Source: a virus
Direction: 5' to 3' (one strand)
IMG/VR virus record: IMGVR_UViG_3300028025_002636
Coordinates: 1-31,002 of that record
DNA length: 31,002 bases
This document shows positions 1 to 6,287 of this stretch, one piece after another. The notes under the pieces were generated by a model. It had not been told where the DNA came from, searched no databases, and saw only the letters and a program-made list of their open reading frames with translations. The position numbers and the translations under genes are program-made. The first letter of the stretch is position 1. Each line of letters opens with the position of its first letter.

Positions 1-1
1 G

Positions 2-130
2 TATAAGTATGTGCTTCAAGCAAGGAGACATAAAAACGGAAAACTACAATACCGAGTTGAGAAAAGTGAGGATAGTTACACTTGTGCAATCCCAACACTT
101 GAGCAATTAGAAAAAGTAACCTTTAAATAA
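2..130 (+). CDS. C-terminal part of small hypothetical protein (left copy)
   Basis: This open frame enters from the left edge of the window and stops at TAA (128-130), encoding the last 42 residues of a small protein. It matches the C-terminal part of the complete 67-residue protein at 29648-29851. The difference at the end is a single C-to-T change at 128 that turns a CAA codon of the linker motif into a stop, so this copy lacks the QQEQ tail found in the right-hand copy. No function is recognised. The 5' end is missing only because the window begins here. Confidence 0.7.
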   Translation, partial: YKYVLQARRHKNGKLQYRVEKSEDSYTCAIPTLEQLEKVTFK

Positions 131-138
131 CAAGAACA

Positions 139-276
139 ATGAAACAAAAAATTAAGTGTATAATTGGATTGCATCAATTTGAATTATTAGAGTATAATGG
201 TTATGTAAAAATTGTTTGGTGTAAACATTGTGAAAAAGTAAAAACTATTAGGCTTAAAAAAAAGAAAAATGACTGA
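139..276 (+). CDS. Small Cys/His protein, possible zinc-binding knuckle (45 aa)
   Basis: A 45-residue basic protein that starts at the ATG inside the linker motif CAAGAACAATG (131-141). It has a WCKHCEK segment in the middle and an upstream cysteine and histidine, so a small metal-binding fold is possible, though a full ligand set is not certain. The C-terminus is lysine-rich. It overlaps the next start by 8 nt, as expected for coupled translation. The gene is absent from the right-hand copy of this region, where the linker is followed directly by the small membrane gene. Function unknown. Confidence 0.6.
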   Translation: MKQKIKCIIGLHQFELLEYNGYVKIVWCKHCEKVKTIRLKKKKND

Positions 277-493
277 AATTATAAAAGTAAAAGAAAGATT
301 ACCTAATGTAGAACATGGTAGTTATTTAGTTTATGCTCCTTTGAATTTTCCTAAAAATAGCAGATGGTTAGTTGCAGAATATTACGATGATGTAAAAGGA
401 TTTTATAGCGAATCATCAGAAAACTTTTTAGAAGATGTTACACATTGGTGCGAATTACCAAAAGAACCTAATATTTCACAACAAGAACAATGA
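269..493 (+). CDS. DUF551-like phage protein (74 aa)
   Basis: A 74-residue protein whose second half ends in VTHWCELPKEP, which matches the usual DUF551 ending (HW-x-x-LP-x-P). The middle has the expected pattern of a short vLVY strand followed by an aromatic strand with a tyrosine pair. DUF551 proteins are common in phage early regions and have no established biochemical role. The last residues are SQQEQ, encoded by the linker repeat, and the TGA overlaps the ATG of the next gene. It lies in the 351-bp block that is missing from the right-hand copy. Confidence 0.65.
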   Translation: MTEIIKVKERLPNVEHGSYLVYAPLNFPKNSRWLVAEYYDDVKGFYSESSENFLEDVTHWCELPKEPNISQQEQ

Positions 494-594
494 AAGAGAA
501 AACAAAAGCAATCATATTTCTGCTATTTGCATTATCCGTTTTTTGCTATGGATTCCTACATTTTGTAGGTTATGTATGGCGAGGAGCTTTCTAA
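490..594 (+). CDS. Small single-pass membrane protein (34 aa, left copy)
   Basis: A 34-residue protein with a short lysine-rich N-terminus (MKEKTK) followed by one hydrophobic stretch of about 20 residues and a WRGAF end. This is the pattern of a single inner-membrane helix. It starts in the linker motif and overlaps the preceding stop (ATGA). A diverged copy with the same length and ending is at 29848-29952, with mostly conservative changes, which supports it as a real gene. Function unknown. Confidence 0.6.
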   Translation: MKEKTKAIIFLLFALSVFCYGFLHFVGYVWRGAF

Positions 595-617
595 ATAGTA
601 ACTTACCAAATAGTAAC
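593..617 (+). repeat. Paired AAATAGTAAC direct repeat upstream of the OB-fold gene
   Basis: AAATAGTAAC occurs at 593-602 and again at 608-617, 15 bp apart, in the short gap before the SSB-like gene. TAGTAAC is also present twice at the equivalent place in the right copy (about 29951-29975). It may be a regulatory site or a translation leader; nothing further can be said from sequence alone. Confidence 0.4.
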
Positions 618-634
618 ATAAACAAAACAAATAC

Positions 635-937
635 ATGGAATTACAAGTAACAGGCACAATCAAAGTAATTGAGCCAATCAAACAAATCAGTGACAAGTTC
701 TCAGTGAGAATGTTCGTCCTAACCGTAGCCAATGGAGAGTATCCCCAGGACATCTCATTCCAATTAGCTCAGGACAAGTGCAAAATGTTGGATGAGTATT
801 CACCTGGTATCGATATCACAGTGAAATTCAATCTGAGAGGACGTGAATACAATGGGAAGTATTATAATACTTTGGATGTGTGGAATATTAACTCAATGCC
901 GGTAGTTGATGAGAGCTTTGACGATTCACCTTTCTGA
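635..937 (+). CDS. SSB-like OB-fold protein, DUF3127-type (left copy)
   Basis: A 100-residue protein with features of the Bacteroidota DUF3127/OB-fold family: a strand-rich body with FVLTVANGEYPQDISFQ, then VKFNLRGREYNGKYYNTLDVWNI. The tail DESFDDSPF resembles the acidic tip of bacterial SSB (DDDIPF), which recruits partner proteins. Likely role: binding phage single-stranded DNA during replication and recombination, working with the ERF and exonuclease genes. It differs at 11 of 100 positions from the copy at 29990-30292. The family assignment is from pattern recognition; ssDNA binding is an inference. Confidence 0.7.
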   Translation: MELQVTGTIKVIEPIKQISDKFSVRMFVLTVANGEYPQDISFQLAQDKCKMLDEYSPGIDITVKFNLRGREYNGKYYNTLDVWNINSMPVVDESFDDSPF

Positions 938-1118
938 GGGAGAAACAATTCGTGACTTCATCGATAGGGAGGTGAGGTCACGCGTATCCAAGAGATACAA
1001 ACTAGCTCATATTGCTGAGGACATGGGAATCACTTATCTTCAATTGTGGAGATTCTTGAAAGGATATCCGGTGAATGAGGATTTTTACATCAAATTCTTT
1101 AAGTATTATGAGAGATAG
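906..1118 (+). CDS. Small Cro/CI-type HTH DNA-binding protein (left copy)
   Basis: A 70-residue protein whose segment YKLAHIAEDMGITYLQLWRFLKG fits a lambda-repressor-like helix-turn-helix, with the recognition helix around TYLQLWRFL. It overlaps the end of the SSB-like gene by 32 nt. The start could be either of the two adjacent ATGs at 906 and 909, and no later in-frame start would keep the N-terminus. The right copy (30261-30473) differs at only four residues, none in the proposed HTH core, which suggests selection on DNA recognition. It could be a Cro-like regulator; its target is unknown. Confidence 0.65.
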   Translation: MMRALTIHLSEGETIRDFIDREVRSRVSKRYKLAHIAEDMGITYLQLWRFLKGYPVNEDFYIKFFKYYER

Positions 1119-1302
1119 ATACTTCATTGCTTATGTTGGGACCAAGAATGAGGAGCCGCATATGATCATCAACCGATTCCAGGATGTGTTTAATGGAATG
1201 AATGTCAATTATTGCATCGTTCTGACTATGGAAGATGATGAGGTATATATCGATGAAGTGGATGCAGCTGCATTCGATGAAGTTAAATGTCAAATGAATT
1301 GA
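1108..1302 (+). CDS. Hypothetical 64-aa protein (left copy)
   Basis: I choose the ATG at 1108 (MRDRYFIAYVG), which overlaps the HTH gene's stop by 11 nt. An upstream in-frame ATG at 1075 would add residues that are poorly conserved between the two copies. The protein has an aromatic N-terminal strand (YFIAYVG) and an acidic C-terminal half. The right copy at 30463-30657 differs at five residues, all outside the YFIAYVG and VNYCIVLTMEDDEVYI blocks. No family recognised. Confidence 0.6.
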   Translation: MRDRYFIAYVGTKNEEPHMIINRFQDVFNGMNVNYCIVLTMEDDEVYIDEVDAAAFDEVKCQMN

Positions 1303-1303
1303 G

Positions 1304-1645
1304 ATGAAAAAAACTAACAAAGAGCTCCGGGACTTATACGATTTCATGGAGATAATGATGGATGAGATTAATTCAAACACCAAACGAATCTTTGCCGAAG
1401 AGCTGAGGACATTCGGTGCAATGCTTGAAGAGGTGGAAATCATCCCCGAAGAGAAACCAATCAACACCGATGCAATCCTCACCAAAGTCATGACCAAGTA
1501 TTTTGACCGTTCCGAGATGGGAATCAAGAAATATGGTACAACATTGGAAAATAATTCGTTACCTTTGATGGATTGGTTGAATCATCTCCAGGAGGAATTG
1601 ATGGATGCAACCTTATATATTGAAAAATTAAAGCAAGAGATATGA
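1304..1645 (+). CDS. MazG-like all-alpha NTP pyrophosphohydrolase candidate (left copy)
   Basis: A 113-residue, predominantly helical protein. The C-terminal half has RSEMGIKKYGTTLE followed by WLNHLQEELMDATLYIEKL, which looks like the phage MazG-like/dNTP-pyrophosphohydrolase pattern KYG...(E)EL-x-DA-x-YI with acidic metal ligands (EE and D). If so, it would hydrolyse non-canonical or excess dNTPs. The N-terminal half is a separate charged helical region that varies most between copies (14 differences overall, many at residues 42-74). The match is moderate and there is no second full E-x-x-E motif that I can place with certainty. Confidence 0.5.
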   Translation: MKKTNKELRDLYDFMEIMMDEINSNTKRIFAEELRTFGAMLEEVEIIPEEKPINTDAILTKVMTKYFDRSEMGIKKYGTTLENNSLPLMDWLNHLQEELMDATLYIEKLKQEI

Positions 1646-1890
1646 GTTACTTAGCTTCACTCGCACTCAGTTGGTTCCTGGTATCCTTTGAGCCACTGCA
1701 AATGATATGGGATGGATTGGCAATGCGAATCCGACCGAATCACTTGGTCAACTACATTCATGCCGGACTTGGTTGTTGGAAGTGCATGAGCTTGTGGTCC
1801 ACATGGATCATCACCGGTGATTTCATTCAGGCAACCATCGTTTCGTTTATTGCGTTTATCATTGAGGAATGTTTAGCGAAGCTCAAGTAA
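1642..1890 (+). CDS. Small membrane protein with CxxC motif (82 aa)
   Basis: An 82-residue protein with two hydrophobic stretches, one near the N-terminus and one near residues 58-75, and a central GCWKCMSLW segment. Small phage membrane proteins with a C-x-K-C-x-x-x-W motif are frequent in Bacteroidota phages, but I know of no assigned function. The ATG overlaps the stop of the MazG-like gene by 4 nt. The same ATGAGT start recurs at the very right edge of the window, showing that the duplicated region continues into this gene. Confidence 0.6.
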   Translation: MSYLASLALSWFLVSFEPLQMIWDGLAMRIRPNHLVNYIHAGLGCWKCMSLWSTWIITGDFIQATIVSFIAFIIEECLAKLK

Positions 1891-2072
1891 AATATATCAA
1901 TGAGATTGTCACGTCAAGTGATGCATCTAAATACGCCAAGATTACGCTCAAAGCACTGTACCGAATATACGATGAGCATACGGGAGAAATTACAACCGAT
2001 TGCTTTTGTGCCAGGACAGTGAGGAAGATATACTACAAGCAATTCATGGAATGGTATGAAGCGAACACTTGA
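1869..2072 (+). CDS. Hypothetical 67-aa protein
   Basis: A helical 67-residue protein with a central CFC pair followed by an RxxRKIYYKQFMEWYE segment. It overlaps both neighbours (22 nt upstream, 17 nt downstream), the pattern of a translationally coupled operon running toward the sigma-like gene. Not recognised; similar short proteins with a C-terminal WYE are seen next to phage regulatory genes, but I assign no function. Confidence 0.55.
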   Translation: MFSEAQVKYINEIVTSSDASKYAKITLKALYRIYDEHTGEITTDCFCARTVRKIYYKQFMEWYEANT

Positions 2073-2601
2073 CCGCTACATATCAAGGCACTATGATGAG
2101 GTGAGGACGTACACTGAGTATTTCCTCACCAAATTCAAGGCCAACATGATTGCCGATGTAGTCATCAACAACAGTTATCTTTATGTGGCTGAGATAAGTG
2201 ATGACACCAAGGATGAGAATAAGGTCAAGAGCTACTTATTGAACACGATCAAGAAACAAATCCTTTGGTCCACTTCAATCAGTCAAATCGAGGAGAGAGT
2301 GGGTGCCAATGAGCTTGATATTCCGAATGACTGCGATGATGAGGAAGATTTGGAGCACAAGATTCGAGAGGAAAAGAAATACCATGACCACAAGTCATGC
2401 ATTGAGATATACAAGAGAGAGGTCAAGGATAGAATCAAGTTGATAATCTTTGAGGCATACTATGAGAAGGGATACACGACCGCCAGGTCAATGGCTAAGT
2501 ATTTTGATATTCCGGTCACCTCAGCTCATTACTATATTAGGGACATTAAACACGATCTAAACAGGATAAAAGATGAGAATAAAAGCAGAATACAAGGGTA
2601 A
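2056..2601 (+). CDS. Sigma-factor-like HTH protein, possible late regulator
   Basis: A 181-residue protein with an N-terminal helical part (about residues 15-85) resembling the shape of sigma-70 region 2, an acidic linker (residues 92-105), and a C-terminal helix-turn-helix around GYTTARSMAKYFDIPVTSAH (residues about 138-157) like sigma region 4. It sits just upstream of the terminase genes, a sensible place for a regulator of late transcription. It is only weakly sigma-like at the sequence level, so a plain HTH regulator is also possible. Confidence 0.45.
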   Translation: MKRTLDRYISRHYDEVRTYTEYFLTKFKANMIADVVINNSYLYVAEISDDTKDENKVKSYLLNTIKKQILWSTSISQIEERVGANELDIPNDCDDEEDLEHKIREEKKYHDHKSCIEIYKREVKDRIKLIIFEAYYEKGYTTARSMAKYFDIPVTSAHYYIRDIKHDLNRIKDENKSRIQG

Positions 2602-2839
2602 AACTATTGTCAAGCATACAACGGTTCGAAACATAATCGTGGTTGTTGATAATATAGATGTATCAAAGTACAAATACTATGTGTCTATTGGCATGGGATA
2701 TTTATTTGAGAAGGAATCAGAAACAACGACTGCACCGGAGCCAATCAAATATGAGGGCATCGAGCAGGAAGTGAGTGCAAAACCGATTCCGAAGAGAAAA
2801 AGGAGAACTAAACCAACACCAGGGAAAGGAGAGGAATAA
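2573..2839 (+). CDS. Hypothetical 88-aa protein with basic C-terminus
   Basis: The N-terminal 50 residues look like a small beta-rich domain (IIVVVDNI, YKYYVSIGMGYLF). This is followed by a low-complexity linker and a strongly basic segment PKRKRRTKPTPGKG, suggesting nucleic-acid contact. It overlaps the sigma-like gene by 29 nt and touches the TerS start at 2839. No family recognised. Confidence 0.5.
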   Translation: MRIKAEYKGKTIVKHTTVRNIIVVVDNIDVSKYKYYVSIGMGYLFEKESETTTAPEPIKYEGIEQEVSAKPIPKRKRRTKPTPGKGEE

Positions 2840-3261
2840 TGCCAAAACACAAAATGCTAACTGAAGAAGAATTCGAAGCTCTATTCATTGAATGGAAGCA
2901 ATTCATTGAGAACAATCCAATCAAGAAACAAGTGTTTGTTGGTAAGGATGGAAGGCATGACTATGAGCTGATTCCAAGACCATATACCTTGGAAGGATTC
3001 CTTAACTTTGCTGAAGAGAAGGTTTGTTTAGTTCATCAATACTTTGAGAATCGTGAAGGGAGGTATTCAACATACGTGGATATCTGTACACGCATTAAGC
3101 GAGTGATTCGCCAAAATCAGATTGAGAACGGGTTGGCAGGACTTTACAATCCATCCATCACTCAACGCTTAAATGGACTCACCGAGAAGTCGGACATCAC
3201 GACCAACGGAAAGGACATCAACGAGATTAAGGTGAACATCATCAAGCCGGATGACAAATGA
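2839..3261 (+). CDS. terS: Terminase small subunit
   Basis: A 140-residue protein with the layout of Bacteroidota phage DNA-packaging small subunits (gp3-like). An N-terminal helical region containing RPYTLEGFLNFAEE is followed by YSTYVDICTRIKRVIRQNQIENGLAGLYNPSITQRLNGLTEK. The PYTLEGF and Q-x-x-GLAG-x-YN-x-x-x-x-x-RL-GL-x-K blocks are the usual signature. TerS binds the packaging site and feeds DNA to TerL. It lies directly upstream of TerL with one small gene between. Confidence 0.85.
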   Translation: MPKHKMLTEEEFEALFIEWKQFIENNPIKKQVFVGKDGRHDYELIPRPYTLEGFLNFAEEKVCLVHQYFENREGRYSTYVDICTRIKRVIRQNQIENGLAGLYNPSITQRLNGLTEKSDITTNGKDINEIKVNIIKPDDK

Positions 3262-3412
3262 TATAATCGATATGATGTGCCAGGTGGTTGAGAGATACAT
3301 CCATTTCAAGAAGGGAGTGAATGTTAGAATCAATCGAATAGCAGTCATGAGTGACCAACGCCAATTCAGTATGTTGGCTCACTGTTATGAGATAGCAAAT
3401 GGAGATAAATAG
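3251..3412 (+). CDS. Small hypothetical protein between terS and terL (53 aa)
   Basis: This frame runs from the ATG at 3251, inside the end of terS, to TAG at 3410-3412, inside the start of terL, giving 11-nt and 14-nt overlaps. It exactly fills the only gap between the terminase genes, as expected of a real coupled gene. The protein starts MTNDIIDMMCQVVERYI and then becomes basic (HFKKGVNVRINRIAV). No family recognised. A shorter start at 3272 is possible. Confidence 0.55.
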   Translation: MTNDIIDMMCQVVERYIHFKKGVNVRINRIAVMSDQRQFSMLAHCYEIANGDK

Positions 3413-4550
3413 CACCGTAATCTTTGAGAAGAACTATCAAGCTCTCCAGGATAAGGATGTACGGTTTATAATTAATGAAGGAGGAAGTAGGTCATCCAAG
3501 ACATATTCCCTTTGTCAAATGATAATTGTCTACTCTCTCCAAAATAGGGGGAAGGTTACCTCTATTATCCGAAAAACTTTCCCTGCACTCAGAGCAACAG
3601 TCATGCGAGATTTCCTTGAGATCATGAAGATGATGGATTTGTATGATGTCAATGCTCACAACAAGAGTGAACACATCTACACATTCCCGAATGGAAGCAT
3701 CGTTGAATTCTTCAGTGTGGATGACGAGCAAAAGATACGAGGAAGGAAGAGGGACCTCGCTTGGTGCAACGAAGCCAATGAGCTATTCTATGATGACTTC
3801 ACTCAGCTCAACATGAGAACTGAATGGAAGCTCATCTTCGATTACAATCCAAGTGAATCAGCGTCCTGGTTGTATGAGTTACCTAAGGAGGAGAGCATCC
3901 TCATCAAGTCAACGTACCGCGACAATCCATTCCTTCCGGATTCAATCCGTAGGCAAATCGAAGACCTCAAGCGAACGGATGAAGCACTGTATCAAATTTA
4001 CGCACTCGGTGAGAAGGCCATCAGCAAATCAAACATATATTCCAATTGGACCTTTGTGAAGCATCGACCTGCTCGGTTCGTGAACTACGTCTATGGACTT
4101 GACTTCGGGTACAATCACCCGACTGCTCTCATGCGAGTGTATTGGTGCGAGGATGACATCTACATCGAGCCGGTCATCTATGAGAGTTACCTCACCACAA
4201 CCAACCTCATCGAGAAATGTGAGCAACTTGGAGTCGAGAAAAACATCACCATTGTAGCGGATTACGCACGACCGGAGATTATCGCGGAGATGAACAATGC
4301 AGGATACGATGTGCAGAATGCGAACAAGGTAGTGAAGAAGGGAATCGATAACATCAAAACATTCGGAGTATTCTGCGAGGATGAGTCCAGGATAAAAAAG
4401 GAATACGAGAATTACAAATGGAAAAAGATTGGTGACCAAATCACTGATGAGCCGGTGAAGCTGTGGGATGATGCTATGGATGCGGTGAGATATGCCGGTA
4501 CATACATCCGAAAGGAATACTATACTGATGACAGTTACTTCGCCTTCTAA
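3399..4550 (+). CDS. terL: Terminase large subunit, PBSX/XtmB type
   Basis: A 383-residue packaging ATPase-nuclease. The N-terminal ATPase has a Walker A of the GGSRSSKT type (residues 28-35), a Walker B region ending in catalytic E125 (DLAWCNE), and a coupling motif DYNPS (148-152). The RNase H-like nuclease has three acidic positions: D235 (GLDFG), D288 (VADYA) and D361 (WDDAMDAVRYA). Length and motifs fit the Terminase_3/PBSX family. It acts at the portal to pump and cut DNA. The start overlaps the small gene before it by 14 nt. Confidence 0.93.
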   Translation: MEINSTVIFEKNYQALQDKDVRFIINEGGSRSSKTYSLCQMIIVYSLQNRGKVTSIIRKTFPALRATVMRDFLEIMKMMDLYDVNAHNKSEHIYTFPNGSIVEFFSVDDEQKIRGRKRDLAWCNEANELFYDDFTQLNMRTEWKLIFDYNPSESASWLYELPKEESILIKSTYRDNPFLPDSIRRQIEDLKRTDEALYQIYALGEKAISKSNIYSNWTFVKHRPARFVNYVYGLDFGYNHPTALMRVYWCEDDIYIEPVIYESYLTTTNLIEKCEQLGVEKNITIVADYARPEIIAEMNNAGYDVQNANKVVKKGIDNIKTFGVFCEDESRIKKEYENYKWKKIGDQITDEPVKLWDDAMDAVRYAGTYIRKEYYTDDSYFAF

Positions 4551-4560
4551 ACAAAAGAGT

Positions 4561-4578
4561 TATTTTTGTTAATATATA
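4561..4578 (+). promoter_or_regulatory. Candidate promoter before the fibre gene
   Basis: TATTTTTG (4561-4568) matches the Bacteroidota -7 consensus TAnnTTTG and is followed at once by TTAATATATA (4569-4578), with the fibre ATG at 4580. No convincing -33 TTTG is seen. The TTAATATATA box recurs before the starts at 13041 and 14743. Confidence 0.4.
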
Positions 4579-4579
4579 T

Positions 4580-5893
4580 ATGGCATTTAGAACAAAGAAA
4601 ATATCGCAGATGGATCCGAAAGGAGCCAACCTTGCATCGACCGATTTATTGGAGATATCTCAATTGGTGAGTGGAAGCTATGTAACCAAGTCAATCACGG
4701 GAGCTGAAATAGTCGCGTCCATCCCTCCAACATCAGTTGAATGGGGTGATATTGGTGGTGTGTTATCGACTCAGATTGATTTGCAGAACGCATTGAATGG
4801 AAAACAAGACGACATAACCTTGACGACTACGGGAACAAGTGGAGCATCTACATTCGTAGCTAATACGCTCAACGTACCGACCTACTCATTAAGCGGACTC
4901 GGTGGCGTCCCAACATCACGCACCCTAACAATAAACGGAACTACACAAGACCTATCAGCAGATAGAACATTCACGATAAGTACGGGAATCACAATAGGTA
5001 CAACTGCAATCACATCGGGTACTGTTGGACGTGTATTGTTTGAAGGCACGGGAAATGTAGTAAGTGAGAGTGCTAATATGACCTTTGACAATGCAACGGG
5101 TGCGTTTCAATTAACAACAACCGCAGATAACGTCGTTGGGTTAAGATTAAAAAGTACAACGGGTCAAGTCAAATTTAGACCTTACTTAAATTCTACTTAT
5201 GGCGTTTTAATAGAATCAAGAAACGCTGCGGATTCTGCTTTATTACCAATGTCTTTAAGTTCAAATAAATTACTTTTATTGGATGGAAATGTAGTTATAA
5301 ATTCTACATCTGACAATGGTGCAAAATTACAAATCACATCGGGTGGAGCAACATCGGCAACAACTTCACTTACAATAACAAACACATCTGCAACAAGATT
5401 ATTGCAAATTTGGGATGATGGAAACATAGGAGTAAACACCACAACAAACGCAGGATTCAAGGTAGACATTAATGGTACTGCGAGGGTTACGGGTAATGCA
5501 ATTGTAGGGACTAGTGGTCAATATTGTATTGGTTTAATAGGAAGTGTTTCATCTTCAAAATTACAAGCATATACAAACAATGGATTAAGTCCAATACACT
5601 CAATAACTTTTGGTTATTACACGACAACTTTTGATGCTCAAGATATAACATTTAATGGTCCCGTTAATTCAAAGTTTTTCGGTCAATCTACGGGTAATTG
5701 GATTATAGGTAGTACAACAAGTTATGCTTCAGCACAATTTGGTATCGATTCTACAACAAAAGGCTTCCTTCCACCACGAATGACTACAACACAAAAGAAC
5801 GCCATTGCTTCACCTGCAACGGGACTAATGGTATACGATACAACACTAAACTTAATGGCTTTATATAACGGAACAATATGGACAACACTTTAA
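4580..5893 (+). CDS. Tail fibre / receptor-binding adhesin
   Basis: A 437-residue protein rich in Thr, Ser, Gly and Asn. It has an N-terminal virion-attachment-like segment (KISQMDPKGANLASTDLLEISQL), a collar-like LSGLGGVP/GKQDD region, and a beta-strand-repeat body containing TSGTVGRVLFEGTGNVVSESANMTF. The C-terminal block GFLPPRMTTTQKNAI...GLMVYDTT...LYNGTIW is very common at the end of Bacteroidota phage fibres. It probably binds the host surface at the tail tip. The middle (about 5150-5760) is more A+T-rich with different codon choices than the flanks, consistent with domain exchange in fibres. Confidence 0.75.
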   Translation: MAFRTKKISQMDPKGANLASTDLLEISQLVSGSYVTKSITGAEIVASIPPTSVEWGDIGGVLSTQIDLQNALNGKQDDITLTTTGTSGASTFVANTLNVPTYSLSGLGGVPTSRTLTINGTTQDLSADRTFTISTGITIGTTAITSGTVGRVLFEGTGNVVSESANMTFDNATGAFQLTTTADNVVGLRLKSTTGQVKFRPYLNSTYGVLIESRNAADSALLPMSLSSNKLLLLDGNVVINSTSDNGAKLQITSGGATSATTSLTITNTSATRLLQIWDDGNIGVNTTTNAGFKVDINGTARVTGNAIVGTSGQYCIGLIGSVSSSKLQAYTNNGLSPIHSITFGYYTTTFDAQDITFNGPVNSKFFGQSTGNWIIGSTTSYASAQFGIDSTTKGFLPPRMTTTQKNAIASPATGLMVYDTTLNLMALYNGTIWTTL

Positions 5894-6150
5894 CAACAAA
5901 CGGAGTAGCGATTCAACCAATCGTATACCCACTTAACGAAGGTACTGCGACACGAATGAGCGTACTTGTATTGAACTTCGAAACGACTGCAACAACTTGC
6001 ACAACTTATTGGCAATTACTAACCGAAGAAGGTGTTCAACTTTCACAAGGCAATTACACGCTAACTGAAGAACAATTCTTAACTTGGGGTACTGATAATT
6101 CAGTAGTAAACGAATACGTTGCTGAAGCTATCGGAGTAAAAATCATCTAA
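5878..6150 (+). CDS. Hypothetical fibre-associated protein (90 aa)
   Basis: A 90-residue, Thr-rich, beta-prone protein (RMSVLVLNFETTATTCTTYWQLL) with a following helical EEQFLTWG segment. It overlaps the fibre gene by 16 nt and shares its A+T-rich codon use, so it may have arrived with the fibre. Small proteins of this sort in Bacteroidota phages accompany tail-tip genes. A fibre chaperone or minor tip protein is possible, but nothing in the sequence proves it. Confidence 0.55.
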   Translation: MDNTLTTNGVAIQPIVYPLNEGTATRMSVLVLNFETTATTCTTYWQLLTEEGVQLSQGNYTLTEEQFLTWGTDNSVVNEYVAEAIGVKII

Positions 6151-6161
6151 AACACGGACAA

Positions 6162-6287
6162 ATGTTAACACTATCAGAAGAACAAGTAAAGCAATTAGAA
6201 GCTATCTTAAGTGAATTACCGATGAAGTTCGGAGTTCCTATTTTGAATATCTTAAACGAAGCTAGTAAACCAAGCGAAACAGAATGA
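6162..6287 (+). CDS. Small hypothetical protein (41 aa)
   Basis: A 41-residue protein starting MLTLSEEQVKQLEAILSEL with an acidic helix and a hydrophobic turn (FGVPILNILNEA). It lies in the gap between the 90-aa gene and the 489-aa tail gene, and its TGA overlaps the ATG of the latter (ATGA). Short LSEEQ-type helical proteins often sit in this position in Bacteroidota phages. No function known. Confidence 0.55.
   Translation: MLTLSEEQVKQLEAILSELPMKFGVPILNILNEASKPSETE

Larger units (their letters stand above)
129..493 (+). repeat. Left-hand pair of linker repeats bounding the 351-bp block
   Basis: The linker CAAGAACAATG occurs at 131-141 (gene start 139) and at 482-492 (gene start 490), exactly 351 bp apart. 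In the right copy a single linker occupies the place of both, at 29840-29850. The pair therefore defines the ends of the two-gene block present only in the left copy. Confidence 0.8.

Noticed and set aside
435-650. 71-residue open frame overlapping the DUF551-like and small membrane genes
   Set aside because: It runs across three better-supported genes in another frame, has no sensible start context, and is not conserved as a frame in the right-hand copy.
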